DNA of 64,000 nucleotides from NCBI GenBank assembly GCA_028023455.1, contig JAQFVV010006272.1, forward strand, positions 2,893,127 through 2,957,126. The letters are read 5' to 3'. The notes beneath the pieces are model-generated. The model was not told the DNA's origin, searched no databases, and saw only the letters and a list, made by a program, of their open reading frames with translations. Shown in pieces: positions 9,725-22,329 of this stretch. Numbering within the stretch: position 1 is the stretch's first letter; each line of letters opens with the position of its first letter. A program made the position numbers and the translations under genes. This DNA comes from Epiperipatus broadwayi (lineage: Eukaryota; Onychophora; Udeonychophora; Euonychophora; Peripatidae).

Positions 9725-12700
9725 TCATTTCAAAAATGAGATTATCTTTACTAGAGTAATTACAGAAATTCTTAATGAGATTGTTTTAAACTTGAATTTT
9801 AAAGAACATAAATATACTAAAAACGTTTATATTCAAGTAAATTATTTTAAGATTTTAAGTTATTTAAAATGCATTGTGAGTAAAGACAATTTGCCATAGG
9901 ATCCAATGCTTTTTATCTTAACTTAAATTAGTGTAATTATTTATTCCTATTGAAATGCTTAAAGTATATATATATATACATATTTCATCTATATAATTTA
10001 AAATGCAATTTCAGTTTATATGGAAATAATTTATGGAAGATGTCAAGATCATGCAAGAGGAACATTTAGGAATAATGGAGTATATTGATTGCCTCACTGA
10101 TAAATGATGACCAAGAAATCAAGACCTTTATTCTTAATGAACATTATTTCACAAATTATGGAAATGAATAGGACAATACCATAAGCTTTTAATACATCAT
10201 ATCAGCTTTGCATATCATCATCCATAAGTATCTAATTTTATTTCCTTTGCTTTCTAAATCTACTTACATTGGAAAATCAGTTTGGAAAATCATTAAATGA
10301 AAAGAAATTGGAAAGATCATTGGGTTAAATATTTTTTTATTTAATAAAATTTAGAACTTTCTTATAAAATGCATTGACTGGGGTAAATAAGTAAACTTAA
10401 TATGAATGTAAGATTTCATTGTTCTTCATATTAAATTCATTCACTTGACAAAACAGAATTTTTGTTTATTAATAAATTAATTTAGTAATATTTGTTTATT
10501 TTTGTGTGTGTAAATGATTAATATCCTTGAATGAATGGTTTATTCTTTCAATGATAGAGACCACACAGATGGGGGGTCTTATAAAAATGGAATTCCCTCA
10601 AAAGGATTTGATAATACAAAAATCTTCATTTATACTTATATTGTTTAAATTAAATTTAGCTAGTAATTATTATTACAATTTTTGAAATTATAAAATTTTA
10701 TTTATTGCATTATAACTGTTTAAATATTGTTTGAGTTATAATAAATATTTACTATTGAAATATGGGAAGGTATCATTTTAAATTTATATATTAATATAGC
10801 AGAAATGTATGAAAAGCACTCATAATTATAAATATTGATATACATAAAGGTACATTTAAATTGTTGTCAGTTAATAAACATTGTTATTTTTATTTTATTT
10901 TAAGAAAGTCTCTGATATATTTAAATTATTTATTTTCATAATAAAATAAGATTAAATACTCATGCCTATATATATAATCCTAATTTGACATCATAATAAG
11001 TTGGTTGAAAGTAATTTTGAGAATGGATTGATTGAAGTTATATTAAATAATATTGCTACAGGATATAAATGGAACCCCTGAAGAGAGTTAATTGCAAAAT
11101 CCACCCTGAGTTTGAATACTGAGCATAATGGAGTAATCAAGAGAGGTGAAGATTGGATGAAGTGGTTTAAATTGTATCTATAGTTAATATTTAGATATTA
11201 AGTTATCTTATTTGAAATAAATGCAATTGTAGATTTAATTTTTATCACATCATTCATGATATCAGTCTGGCTATAATTAGATGTGTTCACCAACATTCCT
11301 TAAGGAAATACAGGCCATTACAATATATATTGGTATTTTGATTTTAACAACTTCAATCTTGTTTTTTAAAACCTTTGATCTTGTTTTTTACTTTGATAAT
11401 ATCTTATTTTCAACATCTTTAGAACCTGATTTTATTTTAATTATAAGAATTTTTAAAATAAGTTTATTATTGTTTAATTGATTGAATTTATAAAACAATA
11501 TCATCATTAAATTTTTTGAATCTTCTCTTGTTTTCATATCTTATATCTCAAAACAAGCTTATTATTTTTATTCACTTATTTTAAATTTAATTATTTAATA
11601 TATATATATAATTTTTTAATTAATATATTCAATTGAGTTGTTTTTCAATACATTTTATATATTCTTTGATATTTGAAAAGTGGAACAATTTTAACATAAT
11701 TAAATATAATTTACTAGTTTCTCTTAAATTTAAATATTTTTAACAAAGTATATTATTTAATATTATTTTATAATATCATATTTAATAATTTATTTTAACA
11801 TTTGAATATTTTTTGTAATATTACATTTAATACCCTGTTTTTTTATTTTTTGCACTAATATATTTAGCAAATGTCAAAGCTCTGAAAACCAGCTCACAAT
11901 CATGTGGAAGTTCTCATGGCTAGCAATGAAATGAATAAGACATTATTTATTTATATAAATATGAAAATTTATGAGAAACAATTAAATATAGCCTGCATCT
12001 GTTTGGAATATCTTAATATCTGTTAACCATGGCATGCATCACATTTGTTGATTGTGTTGTTTCATTTTTCATGCTTTGAAATAAAGTGAAGTGCGATTAA
12101 TATAAATAAATTTTAAGAATATGTTAATTTGTGGTTACTAATGTTGTAAGTTGTCCATCATTGAGGAAAAAGTTTTCTTTAAATCTATCCTATAAAATTT
12201 GTATTCCCATAGTTTACAAATTGATAATTTAGTTATTGTATATTTTATATTTTTATTCAATAAAGGGATAATATAATAATATTAATACTTTCATTATATA
12301 TATATATAGAAATGAATAATATGTTATTCATTTCATTGTCAGTCTTGTGGTCTTCCAAACAGTAGTGAACTGGCCTTCAATGTATTGAGGATGGCTAAAT
12401 ATGGCATTTAAAAGTTTAAAAGAAAATCAATATAAAATAGAATAAATAACTTAAAATAAAGTATTTAATATGATAATAATGGGTAATGTTCAAATTTTGA
12501 AATAAATTATGAAAATGTCATATTTTTAAAAAAATTATAAATAATAATAAATTTTATTATAAAAGTTGTTAAATTTAAGAGAAACTAATAAATTATATAA
12601 ACTATGTAGAAGTTGTTACTGTTATCAAACATTAAAAGAATATATGGAATGTATTGCAAAATAATTCAGTTAAATATGCTAAAGTTCAAAGAAATAGATT

Positions 12701-13290
12701 TTAAATAATTAGATTAAAAATAAGTTAATAAATAGGTTCAACATCATTTGAGATATGAGATTTGAAAATAAGAAAAAATTCAAAATTTTAATTATATTTT
12801 GAAAATTCAATCAATTAAAATATTGATTGTATTTGAAATATGTAATTAAAATAAAAGAGGCCATAAGGGTGTTGTAAATAAAAGATTATCAAAGGTTTTA
12901 AAAAGAAGATGTCAGAAGTATATATATTCAATTTTTCTTGAAATTAATCAGTCTAAATTTTTACTTTATTCAAACTTCATTGAATAATCATTTAGATGAA
13001 AGAGTAGAAAAGAGGAAAACTGCCAACTATCTGTAATCTAAACTGGTCACCTTGAGAATTTGACTAGGAGAAACCTCTCTTCACAATAAAGAAAAAAATT
13101 TTAAATCTCAAATTTCGAAGACAGGAGATTGATAAAGGACATTAGAGAAACTTGTAACAAAAATGAGTATAAATAGAATCAATCAATATCATGGACCTCA
13201 TAATGAACTGAAGAGAATTCTGGCTACAAAACTTTTTGCTATATAAGTTAAAATGAATAAAAAACTGTTTATCAATTAGACTGTTTTCTA
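9725..13290. other. AT-rich DNA with four exon-like islands
   Basis: Mostly low-complexity A/T sequence. Four short islands of higher G+C follow plausible AG acceptors on the plus strand: about 10023-10108, 11064-11170, 11868-11925 and 12341-12408. Each is open for only about 17-23 codons. I cannot join them into one reading frame and name no product. The 66-codon frame at 11281-11481 is AT-rich and unconvincing. Confidence 0.35.
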
Positions 13291-13295
13291 AATTT

Positions 13296-14560
13296 ATTAA
13301 CCATTTTAAATTTTTATTTTATGATCTCTTAGCATATATTTAATTCTAGAATTGTATTTTATTATGTTAAAATGTTTATACAATGTATTATTTAATTAAT
13401 TGATTAAAGGAATAAGCAGATGTTTTACTTAAAAAAATGAGTAAGCATTTACTGTAGAGCAGATATAAATACTCAAGCTGCATTTTAAAATCTCTAAATA
13501 CAAAATTCATTGTTAAGCAAGTATAAATAATCAAATTGCATTTTATCACATCTAAATGCAAAATTCACTTCATCTCAGTTCATCTTATTTATAGATATGC
13601 TTAGCTAAAATTTTATCTCTTTTAAAAAAAAAGTTGTCTTTTCATGTGAAATTGTCAGCCATTATATAAAACAAGATAAAATAGTCATAATGTAATATTG
13701 ATTTTAAAGATGTAAAGCATGCACATAGATAAAAAACAATTAATATGAAGTGTGTAGTAGAAGAAATATTACAGATTTAAATTAAGAGTTTGTTTTTAAA
13801 TTTGATCAAATTTATTTTTACTCAAATTTTCCCTTCTTTTGATTACTGAGAGAACTTATAATATAATGCTAGGTCACTGATGTATGTTTAAAATTTACTG
13901 TATCTATATAATAAATTTATTCACAATTTTGTTCTGTAAATTTAAGATTAGATTTTAAAATATCATCTCTGTAATTAAGTTGAATTATTATTAAATCAGG
14001 ATTCAGTTTTAAAATGACCATATTCTAGAATTGTCTTATAAGGACTGTGTATTGATGAACATGTTAAATATATGTGTTTGACTGTGCTATGAAGCTAATA
14101 ATATGAATAAATGTATTGCATTTGTAAGAGTTGGTCATGTGTAAAAGAGGTGTATTAAAGACCAATAATTTTTTCCTATGTTAAGCATCATATAATCATT
14201 TTAGTGTTATAAGTAATTGAAAGATTCATGTTTAAAATTAATCAAAAAAAAAACCTTCGAAACTTTACAAATAACTACTATTGTTTTTGATCATGTATGT
14301 GAATTAAAAATGAAAGATAAGAGAGAAATGATTTATTAAATCAATTATTACCATTAATTTATAATCAATTATAAAGAAAAATGTCAAATTCTTATGGTAT
14401 AGTCTGTAATATGAGCATATTTAGGAAAAATAACTGTATATCTTGTCAGATAATTATTATACTTTATAAATAAACTATTGTTATTATTTGTTGAAATAGT
14501 ATTTTTTTATATGTAATATTGTCTGGTTGGCATATTAATTCTATAAATAAAATTATACTT
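13296..14560. repeat. Tandem segmental duplication, unit 1
   Basis: Aligns colinearly by eye with 14995-16290, both running from a block like TTAACCATTTTAA through GATTAAAGGAA, AGATATAAAT.CTCAA.CTGCATTTTAAAA and GCTAATAATATGAATAAATG to a shared GCATATTAA.TCTATAA end. It is clearly diverged, so it is old. No coding content was seen. Confidence 0.6.
13458..13566. repeat. Short internal tandem duplication
   Basis: Two units of about 55 bp: AGATATAAATACTCAAGCTG... and AGTATAAATAATCAAATTG..., each ending in TCTAAATRCAAAATTCA. Confidence 0.5.
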
Positions 14561-14910
14561 CTGATATGTTGATTTCATGAAAAGACTGCATATTTTTAGA
14601 TGCCCATCATGAGAGCACAATTAACTATCTATAATATACATTCATTTGTCTGACATGGATAAATGACATGGTTGATCACATTATACTTTTTCCTATTCTC
14701 TGTATATTGTAATTTAAAAAAATAAACAAAGTTGAACTTATGAATAGAAAATAACATTCAAGTTTATTGCACATTAAAATAAATATACAAATAAAAAAAA
14801 TGCAAAATGAGAAGGGGAAGTATGAATATGATTAGATGATTGCAAAAGAAAGTTTAGAAACAAGCTATGAATAAAATAGCATAAAGAAAGAAAATGATAT
14901 AAAGAGTTGT

Positions 14911-15000
14911 GATTACATTCCTATCCTAATATATTAACCATTTTACATTTCTATCCTAATATATTAACCATTTTACATTCCTATTCTAATATATTAACCA
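14911..15000. repeat. 30-bp tandem repeat, three units
   Basis: Three near-identical 30-bp units containing CTATCCTAATATATTAACCA (14911-14940, 14941-14970, 14971-15000) stand at the start of duplication unit 2. A diverged single unit precedes unit 1 at about 13290. Confidence 0.85.
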
Positions 15001-16290
15001 TTTTAAGCTTTATTTTCTGACCTCTCAGTGTATATTTAATTATAATGAGCTACATTTTATGTGTAAAGTGTTTTTATAATATATTATTTAATATGATTGA
15101 TTAAAGGAAGAAGTCAATGTTTTATTTAAAAAAAGGAGTCAGCATTTGTTGATGAGTAGATATAAATTCTCAAACTGCATTTTAAAACATTTAAATGCAA
15201 AATTTTCTTTATTCTTTACTTAACTAAAATTTATCACTTTTAAAAAATGTTGTCTTTTCATGTAGAAATTATCAGCCAAAATGTAAAATTAGATAAAATA
15301 ATCAGGACTCAATATTCATTTTAAATATGCAAAAGGTCCACCTATGTAAAAAAAATTAACATAAAGTGTTTAAGTATTAAAATAATGAGTGGTAATATAT
15401 TTATTAAAATTTAATGTTAAAGATTTATTTTGAATAAGGTCAAGTTCATTTGTATGCAAATTGACCATTCTTTTGATTACTATGATTTAGATTTTATATT
15501 TGTAAAATGGTTGTGTTCTTTATATTTAGAATTGGATTCAAATAAATCACCTTACATATTTAGATTTATTTATTATTAAATTTGTGATTGGTTTCAAAAA
15601 AACCATCTCTGAAATTTAGTCGAGTTATTATTAAATTAGGATTGGTCCTAAATAGCCACTTCCTAACATTATCATTGTAAAGAATGTGTATAAACAAAAT
15701 CCCATATTAAATATATATTTGTGAGAATACTATGAAGCTAATAATATGAATAAATGGATTGTATTTGTAAGGATTAGTTATATGTGGGATTATATCCACA
15801 GTGTATTAAAGACCAGGAATTTACTCTACAACAATTGTGATTGATTATCATGTTAGTATTATAATATGTAATTGAAAAGTTAATGTTTAAAATTTAACAA
15901 AATAAACTTTGAACAATAATAATTTTTATCGGTCAACTAGAGATTATTCAATAATGGATATTTCTGTAATGTAATTTTTGCTACATCATTTTCATGCAAG
16001 GTAGGGACTGGTTTTTATCCATTACATGGTGTGAACTAAAAATTGAAAAATAGGTGGAGGGGGGTGGCTTATCAAAGCAATTATTGCCATTAAATTATAA
16101 TCAATTATAAAAAAAGTTGTCATAAATTAATATAGTCTGTAATGTAGGATGTTTAGGGAAAAGAATATTGTATTTTGTCTAATAATTATGCTACTTTATA
16201 AATAAGCTATTGTTATTTATTTAAATAGTGTGATAACTTCTTTATATGTAATATTGCCTGGTCTGCATATTAACTCTATAACCATGTCAT
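14995..16290. repeat. Tandem segmental duplication, unit 2
   Basis: Second copy of the segment at 13296-14560, with small indels. The two copies are separated by about 430 bp of unrelated AT-rich DNA. Confidence 0.6.
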
Positions 16291-18393
16291 TGGTAATTCA
16301 ATTGCTCATGTTATATGTGATTTGACCAGATATTGCAAAAAATGATTGATCATCATCATCGCAGTTTAAAAAAATGTTTTCAAATCTTATTTAATTAAAA
16401 TATATAAATAAACAATATGTGTCCATTTCTTTCCTGATATTTAATGTCAGATGGTGCATGCTTGAATCAATTAAAATAAATTTAAATATATATGCTGATC
16501 ATTACAATATATATATATATATTGTATATATATATGAGGTGATTGTGGGTAGATTTCATAGTGATCAGAGCAAAACAAATATTCTCATTCTATCTAATTA
16601 AATAGATAAATTTATTTTCTTTTTGCCATTATGGTGTTAAAATTCCATTTCATTTTTAAAAAATAGATTGTTTATAAGTTTTACCTTGCAGTTATTTTTA
16701 GTGATGTGCCTAAAAATGCATATTTTCCAGATTATTATATTGAAACAGTAAGACCTATCTATCATGCTGTTTCACCTATTATATTCTACAGTAGTATATT
16801 TTCTATACCTATATACCCAAATCCTCATATATCAGACTACTTTTAAAATCAATAATTATGGTTATATATGGGTGCATATATTATAGCATACATTATTGAA
16901 TGCATATGTATATGTGTAATAAATCATCATATGCGCACATATATATTCTTATTTTTTTAAAAAATATAAACTTTGCTGTATGTGTAACCAAAACTAACAT
17001 ATATGCAGAAGAGAAATAATGTTATAGATTCCCATATATAAGCATTTGGGTTGGAAAGAATAAGTGGATTCATTTTATTCTTTCATAAATACTATATCTT
17101 GTGTTGGGAGTGAAAGCATTTATTATTAACACTCGTAAAAGCATATCCACAATAGCTTGAAAAGGCTGATCTTTAAATATTATTGTAAAGTTAATATAGA
17201 AATTATAATATTTCTGCATATAAAGATAAATTATACTTAAACATGTAACATATGAAGTAAGATGTTTACCAAGTTTTAGATTTGTTTTTTGTATAAAAAT
17301 AATTTAATAAAATTAATCCTTCTCACTGTATTTTAACCTATTTAAAAATTAAAAGTATAAATAGATTTTAAAGTAACTTTGAATAAATTAATCTCTTCAA
17401 AATTGAGAAACCCATCTGTAAGAAAATTGATAAATCAGTAGGAATCCCAGATTTTTAAGAATATAGCAAACTAAATTAGAAAAACAGATCAGGAGTTAAA
17501 ATTGGTAAACAAGTTGTGGTCAATATGAAAGAAGGAGGGGAGCTCAATATATAAACCTTGCTTCAGCCATTTTGGGATTATAAAATTTATAATTATTGAG
17601 AGAGTATTGATATAGTAGACAAATTGTGAAAATGAAATTTATGGGGTAGAAGGGCTATCAACTTGCTCTCTGATTCTGAGGATGGTCTACAAGGTGCGTA
17701 TATGCCTAACCCAACAGCCCAGTAGCAGTAAAAGCTAGAAGTTGCGCTAAGATCAAATGACCATGCCAGTCAACAGAACTTAAGGCAGTAACCCATTTCT
17801 GCAGATTTTAAATGAACATTTTAAACTAAATCTCCTAATTTCTCAAAGCTAGCTAAAATTGTGTAAATGGCCACTTTTATTTTAATCAATCTAATAGATT
17901 TTCAATTATTCATTTCTAAACTAAAAATGCAATTTTATTTTACTATTTAATTTGTAAGCCTTGCCTGATTTGATCTAATTTAATTTGGTTTAAGCTATTT
18001 AATTTTATTTCATTATGATTAAGCAAATTAAAGCCAAATCTTGGATTTCACTTATGTGAAATCTTATATATAATTTTATATTCTTTCTTTTAAAGTTAAG
18101 TCTATGCCTTTATTAATTGAACTATATGTATTTATATTTATACCATGATGTATTCAGAACAGAGTTTACTTGTATTTAAAGTAACTAAAGAGAAATGATT
18201 AGATGTTTTCACACTTGTATAATTTTGCACTTATTAGCACAAACAAAACTCCCCCCTGAAATGAGTAAAGTAATATTCATTGATATATGTAATTAAGCAG
18301 TTATAAATGCTTAAAAATAGATTTGCTATAAATGAACTATTCAGTTATTATTTAGCAGAGGTGACAAAACACAACATAAAGTTAGAATTTAAT
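16291..18393. other. AT-rich DNA; G+C-richer island at 17620-17800
   Basis: No gene recognised. A (TA)n cluster lies at 16507-16545. The 17620-17800 island (blocks GCCTAACCCAACAGCCCAGT and GACCATGCCAGTCAACAGAA) stands out in composition and could be an old SINE-like insertion. I found no clear pol III boxes or second copy in the window. Confidence 0.4.
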
Positions 18394-18649
18394 CATATAA
18401 TTTTATAATTAAAACCACTTCTTTTCTTTTCAAAAACTTTATTTGATGTATATATATATATATCCACTTATTTCCAACGTTTCGACTATCTTTACTCTAT
18501 AGTCATTTTCAAGGATTTTCAAATCCTTGAAAATGACTATAGAGTAAAGATAGTCGAAACGTTGGAAATAAGTGGATATATATATATATATATACATCAA
18601 ATAAAGTTTTTGAAAAGAAAAGAAGTGGTTTTAATTATAGAATTATATG
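18394..18649. repeat. Near-perfect palindrome of two PLE-type termini
   Basis: The left arm 18394-18518 and right arm 18521-18649 are inverted copies separated by only two bases (TC at 18519-18520). The main difference is the length of an internal (TA)n tract. Each arm, read outward, gives CTTGAAAAT, hairpin GACTAT/ATAGTC, GAAACGTTGGAAATAAG, (TA)n, and CATCAAATAAAGTTTTTGAA. The same block order occurs at 4523-4627, so each arm looks like a PLE terminal module. An assembly fold-back artefact is also possible. Confidence 0.8.
18521..18560 (+). ncRNA. Hammerhead-like relic in right palindrome arm
   Basis: CTTGAAAAT, a 6-bp stem GACTAT/ATAGTC with loop AGAGTAAAG, then GAAACGTTGG. The order matches hammerhead box 1, stem II and GAAA, but CTGATGA is degenerate and there is no obvious stem I partner. 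The left arm carries the mirror image at about 18480-18518. Confidence 0.3.
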
Positions 18650-20586
18650 GCTATATGTACTGTATATTTTTGAAAAGAAAAAAGGATTGAGTCATGATTA
18701 GAAACAGAAGTAAATGGATTTGTTAGAATTTAATCTTATAATTTCCCAAATTATGATGTACCCCCCCCCCTTAGATTTATATAAATGCCTATATAGACAT
18801 CTTAATAAATTGGATTCCTTATATTTCTTTAGTAGCATGATTATAAATGCTAATTTATGAACTTATTTATGGTGGTTTTATGGAAAAATAATATTTTGCA
18901 TCTTAACTTTTGTTATATAATAATGTAGTCAACAGTGCGAATGTGTTCTTAGGAAGCATACATGCCTATACTCCTTGCTGTCACTTTATATGTTAAATGG
19001 CCTTGGTTTATGGTCAACCCATTTTATTAATTTGGACAGCTCTCTTTTCAAAATGGGCTTTGGTTTTAAGGACCACCCCATTATCTTTACTTAGGGCTGG
19101 AACACAAGAATTCAGATATCTTGTAAGCTGTTCCAATCACCCGTACTAAATGTCTCTTATTCACAGCAAATAGTACAATCCAAGGGAACCAATTACTCAG
19201 TAATAAATCCCATGAGCAAGCACACATTCGAGACTCAGATTAGGTATTTTATAAATGCCTTGGTATCTAAAGTCTTACTACCCACCATCAGTTCATCCCA
19301 CCATAATAATTCATGTTTCAGTTTTGATCTGAAAAGAAATCTGGTTTTGAAAGATTATAATCTATATAGAGATATATGCTACACATTAAGTATAGGTTAG
19401 TTGTAATTAATGATAACCATTTCTGCAGTTTAACTAAGGCAGATCTAATTCTCAATGGCATAGCATAAATAAGGCATAGATAATCATGAGTGAAACTTTA
19501 AATCAATTTCTAATACTATAATAATAAAGCTCATGAAAATTAAACAACTTGTAAAATCATCACCTACAAATGAGATAAAGTACCAAATATTTGAGTTAAT
19601 AACTTGTAACCTATAAAATCATCACCATCTGTGAGTGAGATGAAATATCAAATATTTGAGTTAATAGCTTGTAACATATAAAATCATTATCACCTGCAAG
19701 TGAGATAAATTCCTGTGTTTTAATTGTTTTTATTTTATTTTAATTTTGGCTTATATTAAATTTGTTTAAAATGTAACTTTGCTTAGTGTCTCATTTTTTG
19801 CTTATTATTTATTAATTAATTATTGGTTATTACTTAGTTATTTATGAATTATAATTCAAATTTAGTGATATCTGTCGTTTGGGTCATGTCTATATAGCTA
19901 TACTTTGTGCATATGTCAATTTTGAATCATAGTCTCGTGCTCCACCAATGTGCTACTGCTGGCATGTGAATTAAAGAGATACAAGTGTAGCCTCATATAT
20001 GTCATCCATATGGTGGTAAATCTCTGAGCGTTGGTGAAGTAACTGGGGTGAGATTGGATTTGAGGTCTTAACAACCTCACTCTGATCAGCCTTGGGATAA
20101 TTTATTAAAACTCTGGAAATTTGTTGTGTAAATGTACAAATATGACCATTACACTATTAATAGTAATTTATCCCTCTTAATGATATCTTATACATATATT
20201 ATATTTAATATAACAAACTGATATTAACTTTATATTTAATACCAACAGAGCACCATAGACTTTCTCTATCCACTAAATATTCTTTCAAGAGCAGTTCTCT
20301 TCATTTACTCTTAAACAATTAACATTGCACTTAAGTAATCAATGATTATCAGGTAGCAAGCTGAAAACACATGTGACATTTTGTTAATCTTTAGTTAAAT
20401 AATACAAAATACTTTCAATTGGCATAAAAGTGAGATCAATAAAATGTGTAGTTATTTATCTAGTGTCAGATCTATAGAGTATTATAAAGGAATAAAAAGG
20501 GCTGCTGGATATGTTTAGGTATTAAACCTTTAAACATCACATGATTACTATTTCTCATGCTTACTCATAACTGTTGTTAAAAATAA
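18650..20586. other. AT-rich DNA without a recognised gene
   Basis: No convincing ORF. A C homopolymer lies near 18761-18770. A less AT-rich stretch at 18950-19210 and another at 19930-20140 (ending in AATGTACAAATATGACCATTAC, similar in shape to 30229-30254) may be repeat remnants. Confidence 0.45.
19547..19709. repeat. Minisatellite of 55-65 bp units (2.7 copies)
   Basis: Units at 19547-19601, 19602-19666 and 19667-19709 share ACTTGTAA, AAATCATCACC, GAGATRAA and CAAATATTTGAGTTAATA. Confidence 0.75.
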
Positions 20587-20931
20587 GCAAAACTCTCTCC
20601 ATACAGTAGTGCCACTCAAAGCAAGATAGAGTAATCAATGGATGTCAGGAGGCTTGTGCATAAAATCCCTATCTAGTGCCTACTCATCCAATATTCCCAG
20701 ACTAGTTTTTTGCCTGTGGTATTGTCAGTAAGGAGCCTTGAATCTGAGAGCACCTTAGGTGCAGTGCTCTCAGATCCAAGACTTCTCACTGACAAAAGCT
20801 GCAAACTAGAAACTAGTCTGGGGATATTGGATGAGTGGGCACTAGATAGGGATTTTATGCACAAGGTTTCTGGCATCCATTGATTACTCTGTCTTGCTTT
20901 GAGTGGCACTACTGTATGGAAAGAGTTTTGT
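20587..20931. repeat. 345-bp palindromic repeat (hammerhead-bearing family)
   Basis: Arms of about 165 bp (20587-20753 and 20764-20931) are inverted copies around a 10-bp spacer. Outer ends read AAAACTCT.TCCATACAGTA. The same sequence family makes up 50631-51133 and 51300-51650. The right arm, and more degenerately the left arm in reverse, carries the hammerhead-like motif. The 78-codon minus-strand frame across it is a by-product of the palindrome. Confidence 0.8.
20783..20827 (+). ncRNA. Hammerhead-like motif, degenerate copy
   Basis: TTCTCA-CTGACAA, a weak stem, GAAACTAGTC, TGGGGA. Stem I (TCTCA with TGGGGA, including G-U pairing) and the GTC triplet persist, but box 1 is CTGACAA rather than CTGATGA and stem II is poorly paired, so it should be inactive. 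Confidence 0.35.
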
Positions 20932-22329
20932 CTATGTTTAAGTTTATTAGATTGAGCTTTTAATTCGAATCCTATTAATAAAGACTAATTATATCCTGGC
21001 CAGGGTGTATGGCAACTATAGGCTGCAATCTGGTATTGATTGTATATAGAATGAGAAAACTGATTTTGGAATTCTATATTAATTAGTAGTTCAGCTTAAA
21101 ACTCTTCACTTTTCACCATAGCATATAAAGATTTCTTTATTTAAAATGACTGCTTCTGTAATTATTTGATATAATTAGTACAGTTAAACATTATAATTAA
21201 TTAATAACTAAGAATAGGTTGCTAGCCAATAGCTAGATGGTTATTTATATTGTCTATGGATTAGATAAATTCTGAATTTCACTTGGAATCATTTTAAATT
21301 TTACTCAGACTCCATTTTATGGACATTATAGGCAATAATAATTTTATCTTACTTATATTTAAAAATAATGTAAAATTATCTTCATTAGACTTACCAAATA
21401 CTTAATGAAAAATTCTTGTCTGCTGTATTTATTTACTATATTATTCGATTATGACAATAACTTTTCTATAAAACTACATTATTTGAAGTCAACAAAATAC
21501 TTATATAAAAACAATTAGAATATATTAAAATATAACTGACATAGCAATGTGATTGGATCAAGCTTTTTTCAGATCTTTTTCATTGTTAAATTGTATAAGT
21601 GCATTTGTTATTAGTAATCTATATATTTTTTTCTATTTCAGAAATTATTGATTTAATGATTTCGAAGATGCTTTTTCATCCAATAACCTTTTCCAGATTG
21701 TATTTATTTAATATAAACTTTTCATTTGTTTATCAATCTCTTTAAAAATTTCTATAGTCTCTAAGAATAAAGTTTTGTCGTGTGGATTATTTTTTCCAGA
21801 ACATGTCTTATTAAAATTGATGTGATGGTCTTTAATTTCATGTGTGAATAACTCACTGATAAATTAAAATTTTTCTTAACAGCAAAATTGTTTTTTTCTT
21901 CTGATGTTTAATTCTAAAAGTGATTTATTTAATTTAGTGACCTAGATTAAGATTTTATAAATATCTTTGTATTTTTAAAGATGCTTTATTCTTGGATTGT
22001 GAAAAAATTTTTAAAAACCTTGCCGCTTTTGTCAGTGATTCCTTTTTATATAAGTTAAAACTGTTTCAATCTTTGAATTAACAAAATATTTTTTCTTTCC
22101 TATTATATGGAAAGGTCTTAGTAATATTGCTCTGCAAAAACCATTGTTATGCAATATTATTATAGTAAGAGAAACATCTTATTTATTATGTCAGTTTTTA
22201 GAAGTGTTTTTCTCATAGAAAGCAATTGAACTAGATTGTGATAAGAAAAAAATTAACTAAAATCTTTCTGTGTATATTTATTTTCTATATACAGCAAGAG
22301 ATAAATATATAATAAGAACAAATTGTGAG
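20932..22329. other. AT-rich DNA without a recognised gene
   Basis: No coding or structured feature seen on either strand. Confidence 0.6.

Noticed and set aside
20673-20909. 78-codon minus-strand ORF
   Set aside because: It spans a palindrome, so the frame simply reads the repeat; no known motif.
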